Assembly (NCBI GenBank): GCA_039800965.1
Contig: JBDLPS010000104.1
Location: 1-13,356, forward strand
Direction: 5' to 3'
Source of the DNA: ZC4RG30 sp039800965
GTDB taxonomy: Bacteria > Pseudomonadota > Gammaproteobacteria > Steroidobacterales > Steroidobacteraceae
Length of the DNA: 13,356 nt
Under the pieces are notes generated by a model, which saw only the letters and a program-made list of their open reading frames with translations, was not told the origin of the DNA and did not search any database. Below, piece by piece: positions 5,729 through 11,695 of this stretch; position 1 is the stretch's first letter; each line of letters starts with the position of its first letter. A program made the translations under genes and the position numbers.

Positions 5729-6909
5729 GGTTGTTGTTCTTCCGTGCTGGCGGCATCCGGGCGCAGCAGCACCAGGTCGTCGCGATGGATGATTTCGTCG
5801 CGGCCGCGGTAACCGAGGATCCCCTCGAAGTCGGTGCTGTGCCGGCCGAGGATGCGGCCTGCGTCCTTGTCGGAATAGGCCGTGATGCCCCGGGCGACTT
5901 CCTGGCCATCCGCTGACATGACGCTGATGGTGTCTCCCCGTTCAAAGTGCCCGCGCGTCACGGTGACGCCGGCGGGCAGCAGGCTGCGGCCCTTGCGCAG
6001 CGCGCCCAGCGCGCCGGCATCGACCATGATCGAACCTGCCGGCTTGAGCGTGCCGGCGATCCACTGCTTGCGGGCGGTGACCGGCGTGGCGCTCGGCAGG
6101 AACCAGGTGCAGCGTGCCCCGGCTTCGATGCGCTTGAGGGGGCGGCGGTGCGCGCCGGGCGCGATGCAGAGATGGCAGCCTGCGGCAAACGCAATCCGCG
6201 CGGCGATGATCTTGGTGGCCATGCCCCCGGATCCGACGTCCGAGGCGGAACCGCCGGCCATCGCCTCGATCGCAGGCGTGATCGTCCGCACCTCGGGGAT
6301 GAATTCGGCGGCCGGATCCCGGTTGGGATCGGCGGTGTACAGGCCATCGATGTCGGACAGCAGCACAAGGCAATCCGCGCTTGCCATCTGTGCAACGCGC
6401 GCCGCGAGGCGATCGTTGTCGCCATAGCGGATTTCGCTGGTTGCGACGGTGTCGTTTTCGTTGATGACCGGGATGGCGCCGAGTTCGAGCAACGTGGTCA
6501 GCGTGGCGCGCGCATTGAGGTAGCGGTCGCGCTGCTCGCTGTCCTGCAGCGTGAGCAGCACCTGGGCCACCGTGATGCTGTCGTCCTCGAGCAGCTCCTT
6601 GTAGGCGTGAGCAAGGCGAATCTGCCCGACGGCCGCTGCGGCCTGCTTCTGCTCCAGCGCCAGCGGCCCCTTGGGCAACTGCAGGTGGCGACGTCCCAGC
6701 GCGACGGCACCGGAGGACACGAGGATCACCTGCTGCCCCCTGCGTCGCAGTCGGCGGAGGTCGTCGATGAAGGATTCGAGCCAGGCGCGGTTCAGCCGCC
6801 CCGTCGCCTGGTCGACAAGCAAGGCAGACCCGACCTTGACGACGATGCGGCGCGCGCTCGCCAGCGGCGACGCCGCGGCGGTGGCACGGGATTTGGTTCG
6901 CTGCTGCAT
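5725..6909 (-). CDS. proB: Glutamate 5-kinase ProB with C-terminal PUA domain
   Basis: ProB phosphorylates glutamate with ATP, the first and normally feedback-controlled step of proline synthesis. The 394-residue chain has an amino-acid-kinase domain: VVKVGSALL (23-31), VSSGAVALG (64-72), NENDTV (150-155), YGDNDRLAARVA (162-173), SDIDGLYTADP (185-195) and GSGGMATKI (226-234). A PUA domain follows from about residue 290. The first 18-20 residues (Arg/Ala/Ser-rich) extend beyond the E. coli protein (367 residues), but no other acceptable start codon lies between this ATG and the kinase core. No Shine-Dalgarno sequence is visible before the ATG. A TATAGT box lies about 10 bases upstream, so the mRNA may have almost no leader. 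It forms a coupled pair with proA and is divergent from the acidic-tail gene at 6985. Confidence 0.96.
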   Translation of the reverse strand: MQQRTKSRATAAASPLASARRIVVKVGSALLVDQATGRLNRAWLESFIDDLRRLRRRGQQVILVSSGAVALGRRHLQLPKGPLALEQKQAAAAVGQIRLAHAYKELLEDDSITVAQVLLTLQDSEQRDRYLNARATLTTLLELGAIPVINENDTVATSEIRYGDNDRLAARVAQMASADCLVLLSDIDGLYTADPNRDPAAEFIPEVRTITPAIEAMAGGSASDVGSGGMATKIIAARIAFAAGCHLCIAPGAHRRPLKRIEAGARCTWFLPSATPVTARKQWIAGTLKPAGSIMVDAGALGALRKGRSLLPAGVTVTRGHFERGDTISVMSADGQEVARGITAYSDKDAGRILGRHSTDFEGILGYRGRDEIIHRDDLVLLRPDAASTEEQQP

Positions 6910-6984
6910 GGATTACGCACTATAAGTGATGCAAGCGCCGGCTGTATCATCCGGGGCAATCCGATTGCGAAGAGGGTGCAAGCC
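6910..6984. promoter_or_regulatory. Divergent promoter region between proB and the acidic-tail gene
   Basis: These 75 bases separate two divergent genes, so they should hold both promoters. On the minus strand TATAGT (6924-6919) matches the -10 consensus at 5 of 6 positions. With an 18-base spacer it has only a weak -35 candidate, GATACA. It would start transcription within a few bases of the proB ATG. On the plus strand TATCAT (6945-6950) is a 5-of-6 -10 match without a recognisable -35. The two -10 candidates are about 20 bases apart, so RNA polymerase binding at one could interfere with the other. Evidence is by eye only. Confidence 0.35.
6971..6976 (+). promoter_or_regulatory. Ribosome binding site fixing the GTG start at 6985
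   Basis: AGAGGG lies 8 bases before GTG 6985 and supports that codon as the start of the acidic-tail protein. The frame is open further upstream, so the ribosome binding site is what decides the start. An in-frame GTG at 6976 sits inside this site and is therefore less likely. Confidence 0.55.
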
Positions 6985-7314
6985 GTGGGCAGAGATTACG
7001 AACCGGTCAAGGGCCAGTGGTACGAGAACGCCGAGGAGGACGAGACCTTCCGCGTGCTGTCCGTCGACGAGGACGAGGAACTGGTCGAAATCGAATACCT
7101 CGACGGCGACATCGAGGAAATGGACCTCGACAGCTGGCATGAAATGGACCTCGAGAAGATCGAAGAGCCGGAGGGCTGGGGCGGGGACGACGAAGACGAG
7201 GACGACGAGGAAGAAGACGACGAGGATGATGACGAGGACGACGACTGGGACGAGGATGACGAAGACGAGGATGACGACTGGGACGACGATGACGAGGAAG
7301 ACGACCAGTACTGA
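6985..7314 (+). CDS. Small protein with a DUF6763-like N-terminus and an extreme Asp/Glu tail
   Basis: The 109-residue protein begins MGRDYEPVKGQWYE and has a compact N-terminal part of about 65 residues with the pattern EIEYLDGDIEEMDLDSWHEMDLEKIEEPEGW. From memory this matches small gammaproteobacterial proteins called DUF6763, of unknown function. Residues 68-107 are Asp or Glu at 38 of 40 positions, broken only by Trp88 and Trp99. The tail contains an imperfect 11-residue tandem repeat (7237-7269 and 7270-7302), each unit with a DDDW core. The net charge is strongly negative, so the tail is probably disordered; it could bind divalent metal or basic proteins, or mimic DNA, but nothing shows which. 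The GTG start is supported by AGAGGG 8 bases upstream. It is divergent from proB and followed by a likely terminator, so it is probably a single-gene unit. Gene call good; family name moderately sure; function unknown. Confidence 0.8.
   Translation: MGRDYEPVKGQWYENAEEDETFRVLSVDEDEELVEIEYLDGDIEEMDLDSWHEMDLEKIEEPEGWGGDDEDEDDEEEDDEDDDEDDDWDEDDEDEDDDWDDDDEEDDQY
7237..7302 (+). repeat. Imperfect 33-bp tandem duplication in the acidic tail
   Basis: Two 33-base units, 7237-7269 and 7270-7302, each encode an 11-residue block starting Asp-Asp-Asp-Trp-Asp. They differ at a few positions, some synonymous (gac/gat, gaa/gag) and some Glu/Asp exchanges. The in-frame period suggests growth of the tail by slippage or duplication. 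The surrounding GAC/GAG/GAT-rich DNA is low complexity as a whole. Confidence 0.55.
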
Positions 7315-7326
7315 TCCTCCGGCCGG

Positions 7327-7379
7327 TGCCCGGGGCGAGATGTCCCGGGCAACATATTGTTTATATTGTTGTTTTTTTT
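7327..7379 (+). terminator. Stem-loop and U-rich tract after the acidic-tail gene
   Basis: TGCCCGGG (7327-7334) pairs perfectly with CCCGGGCA (7344-7351) around a 9-base loop. A strikingly AT-rich stretch follows, ending in eight T (7372-7379). The T run does not start directly at the stem, so it is not a textbook intrinsic terminator, but T makes up most of 7355-7379. It would separate the acidic-tail gene from htpX, which has its own promoter candidate immediately downstream. Confidence 0.5.
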
Positions 7380-7407
7380 CTTGAAGCCGCGCGGCACTGC
7401 CCCAAGA
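7380..7407 (+). promoter_or_regulatory. Sigma-32-like heat-shock promoter of htpX
   Basis: CTTGAA (7380-7385), a 14-base spacer, then CCCCAAGA (7400-7407). The sigma-32 consensus is CTTGAA, 13-15 bases, CCCCATNT, so the -35 is perfect and the -10 keeps its key CCCCA. E. coli htpX is known as a heat-shock gene, which supports the call. The expected transcription start falls around 7413-7416, at or within three bases of the htpX ATG. No Shine-Dalgarno sequence is seen, so the transcript would be leaderless or nearly so. This is a by-eye match, with no scoring matrix applied. Confidence 0.65.
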
Positions 7408-7415
7408 TAGAACCC

Positions 7416-8300
7416 ATGAAACGCATATTCCTGTTCCTGGTCACGAACCTCGCCATCGTCCTGATGCTGTCGGTCATCGCCCACCTGCTGGGCCTGGACC
7501 GGTACCTCTCGGCCCGCGGCGGGGATCTGGGGGGACTGCTGGTCGTCGCCGCGCTGTTCGGCTTCGGCGGCTCGCTGATCTCGCTGTTCATCTCGAAGTG
7601 GATGGCCAAGCGCACGATGGGGGTGGAGATCATCGAGACCCCCCGCTCCGACGACGAGCGCTGGCTGGTCGAGGCCGTCGGGGCCCACGCCCGCCGCACG
7701 GGCATCGGCATGCCGGAGGTCGGCATCTTCGAATCTCCGCAGCCGAACGCCTTCGCGACCGGCGCCAGCCGCAACAACGCGCTGGTGGCGGTCAGCACGG
7801 GCCTGCTGCGCACCATGCGCCGCAACGAGGTCGACGCCGTGCTGGGCCACGAAATCGCCCATGTGGCCAATGGCGACATGGTCACGCTGACCCTGATCCA
7901 GGGCGTGGTGAACACCTTCGTGATCTTCTTCTCGCGGATCATCGGCAGCGCCGTCGACAAGGCGCTCAATGGCGACCGCGAAGGCCGCGGCGGCATGGGC
8001 TATTTCATCGGCACGATGCTGGCCGAAATGGTGCTGGGCATCCTGGCCAGCATCGTGGTGATGTGGTTTTCGCGGCAGCGCGAATTCCGGGCGGATGTCG
8101 GCGGCGCGCACCTGGCCGGACGCGAGAACATGATCGCGGCGCTCGAGCGCCTGAAGGTTGGCGCCGAAGAGCCCCTGCCGGACGGCCTGAAGGCCTTCGG
8201 CATCGGCGGCGGCGGCAGCAGCGGCCTGGGTCGTCTCTTCATGAGCCACCCGCCGCTGGACGAGCGCATCGCAGCGCTGCGGGCCGCCGGCCAGGGCTGA
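7416..8300 (+). CDS. htpX: Heat-shock membrane zinc protease HtpX
   Basis: HtpX is an inner-membrane M48 metalloprotease that helps remove damaged membrane proteins. The 294-residue protein aligns along its length with E. coli HtpX as I recall it: MKRIFLFLVTNLA at the N-terminus, FGFGGSLISLFISKWMA, PNAFATGASRNNALVAVSTGLL, the zinc site HEIAH (145-149), GDMVTLTLIQGVVNTFVIF, MWFSRQREFRAD with the third zinc ligand Glu223, and MSHPPLDERIAALR near the end. Four hydrophobic segments are visible at about 4-25, 37-60, 157-178 and 198-218. The start at 7416 is chosen because it aligns with the E. coli N-terminus; an in-frame GTG at 7326 would add 30 unrelated residues across the terminator and promoter. 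A sigma-32-like promoter lies directly upstream and no ribosome binding site is seen. The active site is intact. Confidence 0.96.
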   Translation: MKRIFLFLVTNLAIVLMLSVIAHLLGLDRYLSARGGDLGGLLVVAALFGFGGSLISLFISKWMAKRTMGVEIIETPRSDDERWLVEAVGAHARRTGIGMPEVGIFESPQPNAFATGASRNNALVAVSTGLLRTMRRNEVDAVLGHEIAHVANGDMVTLTLIQGVVNTFVIFFSRIIGSAVDKALNGDREGRGGMGYFIGTMLAEMVLGILASIVVMWFSRQREFRADVGGAHLAGRENMIAALERLKVGAEEPLPDGLKAFGIGGGGSSGLGRLFMSHPPLDERIAALRAAGQG

Positions 8301-8309
8301 ACGCCATCG

Positions 8310-8330
8310 CGGGGGGCCCGCCCGCCCCCG
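8310..8330 (+). terminator. GC stem-loop between htpX and cfa, possible weak terminator
   Basis: CGGGGG (8310-8315) pairs with CCCCCG (8325-8330) around a 9-base loop, 10 bases after the htpX stop. No T run follows, so intrinsic termination is doubtful. The rest of the 113-base gap has no clear promoter by eye. In such GC-rich DNA the stem could be chance. Confidence 0.25.
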
Positions 8331-8413
8331 TCCCCTTGAAATGCGGGCAGGCTTGCTTGCATCCTGCAGGGCCGCGCGGAGGGGCGCGTAAAGAAGAATA
8401 AACGGGGCAAGCC

Positions 8414-9703
8414 ATGAGTACGCACGCCAGACCGTCGATCATCCCGGGTCGGGAGGCCGAGGCCCCGGTCGCACCGGGCAGCACCGTCCTCACACGCCTC
8501 GGCCGCAAGCACCTGCTGGCCCAGCTCTCCAGGCTGCACGACGGTGAATTGCGCATCGTCGACGGCAGTGACGAATTCCGCTTCGGTCGCCGGACCACGC
8601 GCTGCGGCCTGTCCGCCACGATCACGGTGACCAACCCCCACTTCTGGGCCGATACCGCCTTCGGTGGCACCGTCGGCGGCGGCGAGTCGTACATCCACGG
8701 GCTCTGGCAGTGTGACGATCTCACCGCGCTGATCCGCATCATGGTCGTGAACCGCGACGTGATGGAGGGCATGGAAGGCGGCTGGGCCGCCGTGAGCGAT
8801 GTAGTCCGCCGCGTGCTCCACTGGATGAACCGCAACAGCAAGGAAGGCAGCCGGCGGAACATCGCCGCGCACTACGACCTGGGCAACGAGCTCTACAAGC
8901 TCATGCTCGACGACACCATGGCCTACTCCTGCGGCATCTTCCTGAACGAGGACGCAACGCTGCACGACGCGTCCATCGCGAAGTTCGACGCCGCCTGCCG
9001 CAAGCTGGCCCTGACGCCGGACGACCATCTGGTGGAAATCGGCACAGGGTGGGGCGGGCTCGCCATACACGCCGCACAGCACTACGGATGCCGCGTGACG
9101 ACGACGACGATCTCGCGCGAACAACACGACTTCGCCAAGGAGAAGATCGCCCGCCTCGGTCTCTCCGACCGCATAACACTGCTGTTCGACGATTACCGCG
9201 ACCTCAAGGGGCAGTTCGACAAGCTGGTCTCCATCGAGATGATCGAGGCGGTCGGCGCGAAATACCTGGATACCTATTTCGCGAAATGCTCCTCGCTGCT
9301 CAAGCCGACGGGAGCGATGCTGCTGCAGGCCATCACCATCCAGGATCAGTTCTACGAAAAGGCCCTGCATGGCGTGGACTACATCCAGCGCTATATTTTT
9401 CCCGGCAGCTTCATCCCATCGGTGACGGCGATCGCCGACTCGGTGACCCGCGTCACCGACATGAAGATATTCAACCTCGAGGACATCGGGCCCCACTACG
9501 CGCAGACGCTGCGCCTGTGGCGCGAGCGTTTCTTCGCCAACATCGACCAGGTGCGCAAGCTGGGCTACCCGGAAAGCTTCAACCGGCTCTGGGAGTTCTA
9601 CCTGTGCTACTGCGAGGGCGGTTACGCGGAACGCCAACTGGGCAACGCGCAGGTTTTGCTGACCAAGCCCGCCTGCCGCCGCGCGGCGATCGCCGCGGCC
9701 TGA
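8414..9703 (+). CDS. cfa: Cyclopropane-fatty-acyl-phospholipid synthase
   Basis: CFA synthase transfers a methylene group from S-adenosylmethionine to double bonds of membrane phospholipid acyl chains, making cyclopropane rings that harden the membrane, typically in stationary phase or stress. The 429-residue protein has an N-terminal lipid-binding region to about 140 (GESYIHGLWQCDDL at 90-103), then HYDLGNELY (153-161), YSCG (171-174), the SAM loop VEIGTGWGGLAIHAA (207-221), EMIEAVG (275-281), FPGS (329-332) and YLCYCEGGYAE (396-406), where Cys400 aligns with E. coli Cys354. The start is ATG with GGGG 6 bases upstream. It is followed 10 bases later by the FAD-linked dehydrogenase, probably co-transcribed. 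The family call is firm. The related unsaturated-fatty-acid methyltransferases cannot be fully excluded by eye, but the motifs fit Cfa. Confidence 0.93.
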   Translation: MSTHARPSIIPGREAEAPVAPGSTVLTRLGRKHLLAQLSRLHDGELRIVDGSDEFRFGRRTTRCGLSATITVTNPHFWADTAFGGTVGGGESYIHGLWQCDDLTALIRIMVVNRDVMEGMEGGWAAVSDVVRRVLHWMNRNSKEGSRRNIAAHYDLGNELYKLMLDDTMAYSCGIFLNEDATLHDASIAKFDAACRKLALTPDDHLVEIGTGWGGLAIHAAQHYGCRVTTTTISREQHDFAKEKIARLGLSDRITLLFDDYRDLKGQFDKLVSIEMIEAVGAKYLDTYFAKCSSLLKPTGAMLLQAITIQDQFYEKALHGVDYIQRYIFPGSFIPSVTAIADSVTRVTDMKIFNLEDIGPHYAQTLRLWRERFFANIDQVRKLGYPESFNRLWEFYLCYCEGGYAERQLGNAQVLLTKPACRRAAIAAA

Positions 9704-9713
9704 CCGGACAGCC

Positions 9714-11123
9714 ATGGACCTCGTCGCCCGCCTGCAGGCCCTGGTGGGCTCCGACGCGGTCCAGACCGACCCGGACCTCATCGCCTCCGCGCTCGTCGAC
9801 CATCGGCGCCTGTACCGCGGCGCCTCGGCCGCCGTCGTGGCCCCCGCCGATACGGCCGGCGTCTCGAAACTCCTCGCCTTCTGCAATGAACACGGCATCG
9901 CGGTCGTGCCACAGGGGGGCAACACGGGGTATTGCGGCGCGGCCACGCCCGATGAATCCGGCCGTCAGCTCGTGCTCTCCCTGCGGCGGCTTGACCGCAT
10001 CCGCCGCATCGACGCCGACAATTTCAGCCTGGTCGCCGAAGCCGGCTGCACCCTCGCCACCGTGCAAGCGGCCGCCGAGTCCGCCGGACGCCTGTTTCCG
10101 CTGAGCCTCGGCTCGGAAGGCAGCTGCCAGATCGGCGGCAATCTGGGCACCAATGCCGGCGGTACGGCCGTCCTGCGCTACGGCATGACGCGCGACCTGG
10201 TGTTCGGGCTCGAGGTGGTGCTGGCGGACGGCAGCGTACTGTCCAGCCTGTCGTCGCTCCGCAAGGACAATACCGGCTACGACCTGAAGGGCCTGTTCGT
10301 CGGCAGCGAAGGCACCCTGGGCGTGATCACCGCTGCTTGCCTGAAACTCTTCCCGGCGCCACGCGGCGTTGCCACGGCCTGGGTCAGCATCCCCGACCCT
10401 TCAGCAGCCATCACGCTCCTCTCGTGCCTGCGCGAGGCCAGCGGAGACCGCGTAAGCACCTTCGAACTGGTGCCCCAGGTCGCACTCGATCTCGTGTTGC
10501 GCCTGGTACCCGGGGCACGCGACCCCTGCACCTCACGGGCACCCTGGTACCTGCTGGTCGAAGTGACGAGTTCCGCCGACGAAGACCTGGCCACGCTGGT
10601 GGAAGGCGCCCTGGCGGACGCCATCGAGCAGGGCCTGGCCACCGACGCAGCGCTCGCCCAGAGTGGCGCGCAGCGCGAGGATTTCTGGCGCCTGCGCGAG
10701 GCCGTGCCGGAGGCACAGCGACGGGCCGGCGGCAGCCTGAAGCACGATATCTCCGTACCGGTATCCTCGCTGCCGGATTTCATCGAACGCGGCAGCGCCT
10801 TGGTGCGTGAGCTCGCGCCAGAGGGCTACCTCGTTGCCTACGGCCATGTCGGCGACGGCAACCTGCACTTCAACCTGAACCAGCACGCAGGCGCGGAGAC
10901 CGGCGCCTTCCTGTCACGCGAACTGCCCCTCAAGCGCGCCGTGCACGACCTCGTCGCCGAGTTCGGTGGCAGCTTCAGCGCCGAGCACGGCATCGGGCGT
11001 TTGAAGGTCGGCGAACTGGAACGCTATGCGCAGCCCGAGGAGCTGGCGCTGATGCGGCGGATCAAGCAGGCGCTGGATCCGCGCGGCATCCTCAACCCCG
11101 GGAAGGTGCTGCGCGCGGACTAG
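9714..11123 (+). CDS. FAD-linked D-2-hydroxyacid dehydrogenase (D-2-hydroxyglutarate/GlcD-like)
   Basis: The 469-residue protein belongs to the FAD-binding_4 / FAD-oxidase C-terminal family (GlcD, D-lactate and D-2-hydroxyglutarate dehydrogenases), which oxidise D-2-hydroxyacids and pass electrons to an acceptor protein or quinone. The PCMH FAD domain shows VVPQGGNTGYCGAA (64-77), SEGSCQIGGNLGTNAGG (134-150) and RKDNTGYDLKGLFVGSEGTLGVIT (from 183). The C-terminal domain has GHVGDGNLHFN (His378 and His385, metal or substrate region) and FSAEHGIGRLK (His425). KDNTGYDLK followed by LFVGSEGTLG is especially typical of D-2-hydroxyglutarate dehydrogenases, the best guess; D-lactate dehydrogenase is the alternative. 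No 4Fe-4S motif is present. The ATG lies 10 bases after the cfa stop with only a weak ribosome binding site, suggesting co-transcription with cfa. No serA is nearby, although some bacteria pair the two. Confidence 0.85.
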   Translation: MDLVARLQALVGSDAVQTDPDLIASALVDHRRLYRGASAAVVAPADTAGVSKLLAFCNEHGIAVVPQGGNTGYCGAATPDESGRQLVLSLRRLDRIRRIDADNFSLVAEAGCTLATVQAAAESAGRLFPLSLGSEGSCQIGGNLGTNAGGTAVLRYGMTRDLVFGLEVVLADGSVLSSLSSLRKDNTGYDLKGLFVGSEGTLGVITAACLKLFPAPRGVATAWVSIPDPSAAITLLSCLREASGDRVSTFELVPQVALDLVLRLVPGARDPCTSRAPWYLLVEVTSSADEDLATLVEGALADAIEQGLATDAALAQSGAQREDFWRLREAVPEAQRRAGGSLKHDISVPVSSLPDFIERGSALVRELAPEGYLVAYGHVGDGNLHFNLNQHAGAETGAFLSRELPLKRAVHDLVAEFGGSFSAEHGIGRLKVGELERYAQPEELALMRRIKQALDPRGILNPGKVLRAD

Positions 11124-11144
11124 GTGCGCGCGAACGTGCCGGCC

Positions 11145-11630
11145 TTACTTGCCCGGCGCAGCCTTCGGCTGCTGGATCAGTTCGATGTGGTTGCCGGCCG
11201 GATCGATCGCCATGCCGATCCAGATCCCGCTCTTGCCGAATTCGAAGGGCTCGCGCTCCATCTTGCCACCGGCGGCCTTCAGCGCCTTCACGGTCGACGC
11301 CATGTCGCTGACGTTCAGGACGATATGCGGCATGTCGTCCTTCGCGTCGTCAGCCGGGCGTGACATCACGACGATGTCGCCGCCGTCCTTCGCGGCACGC
11401 GTGGCCTGGGCAGCAGCCGGGGTGGCGCCGAAGTTCAGCATGATCTCGAGCATCTGGGGGTTCTGGATACGCTGCACTTCCTGCATGCCGAAGGCGCCCT
11501 GGTAGAACTTCGCGACCGCCACAACGTCCTTCGCACCCACGCGCACGCCATTGAGCGAGACGCCCGCAACGGCGGGCAGGGACAGGCAGGCAAGCGCGGC
11601 GATCGCCGCCGACTTCAGGACCGATTTCAT
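11145..11630 (-). CDS. Exported glyoxalase/VOC-fold protein
   Basis: This 161-residue protein starts with a classic signal peptide: Lys near the N-terminus, a hydrophobic core AAIAALACLSLPA, and a cleavage site after AVA (about residue 22). The mature part of about 139 residues has the VOC/glyoxalase pattern: a first half beginning VSLNGVRVGAKDVVAVAKFYQGAFGM, and a second half MPHIVLNVSDMASTVKALKAAGG ending DPAGNHIELIQQ, where the Glu in HIEL is the usual metal ligand. VOC enzymes are usually cytosolic metal-dependent lyases, dioxygenases or resistance proteins, so export is unusual. The substrate cannot be told. The start is ATG with a weak GGGGTG upstream. It lies downstream of tesB on the same strand after a 65-base gap containing a stem-loop, and converges on the dehydrogenase gene with 21 bases between stops. 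Fold call good, function open. Confidence 0.82.
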   Translation of the reverse strand: MKSVLKSAAIAALACLSLPAVAGVSLNGVRVGAKDVVAVAKFYQGAFGMQEVQRIQNPQMLEIMLNFGATPAAAQATRAAKDGGDIVVMSRPADDAKDDMPHIVLNVSDMASTVKALKAAGGKMEREPFEFGKSGIWIGMAIDPAGNHIELIQQPKAAPGK

Positions 11631-11659
11631 CGTGACACCCCGGCTGGTTGTTGTTCATT

Positions 11660-11675
11660 GCGGGCCACTGCCCGC
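11660..11675 (-). other. Perfect 6-bp GC stem-loop between tesB and the VOC gene
   Basis: GCGGGC and GCCCGC flank a 4-base loop, halfway between the tesB stop and the VOC start on the minus strand. No T run follows on either strand, so it is not a convincing intrinsic terminator. It could slow transcription or be an mRNA processing or stability hairpin in a tesB-VOC transcript. It is the only notable structure in this 65-base gap. Confidence 0.35.
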
Positions 11676-11695
11676 TTCCACCGGAGCATAGCGCG

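Noticed and set aside
5947..6984. Plus-strand open frame through proB that continues into the acidic-tail gene
   Set aside because: The part before 6985 is antisense to ProB and has no motifs. The ribosome binding site at 6971-6976 supports a start at 6985.
7174..7311. GAC/GAG/GAT-rich stretch as a CRISPR-like or noncoding repeat
   Set aside because: It has no fixed repeat-spacer structure; it is codon repetition encoding an acidic tail in frame with a normal N-terminal domain.
6996..8249. Long minus-strand open frame encoding a Ser-rich protein
   Set aside because: It is the antisense of the Asp/Glu codons of the acidic-tail gene and of htpX. Poly-Ser arises from reversed GAC/GAG runs, and it has no family motifs.
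8335..8364. Second sigma-32-like promoter upstream of cfa (CTTGAAA at 8335-8341)
   Set aside because: The -35 is perfect, but no CCCCAT-like -10 occurs at the right distance, and no good sigma-70 -10 is present either.
8000..9946. 648-codon minus-strand open frame opposite htpX and cfa
   Set aside because: GC-rich DNA gives long antisense frames. The plus-strand proteins show clear family motifs throughout, and the antisense frame shows none.
11124..11144. Bidirectional terminator between the dehydrogenase and VOC genes
   Set aside because: The 21-base gap shows only a short GCCGG/CCGGC pairing that runs into the VOC coding end, with no T tract.
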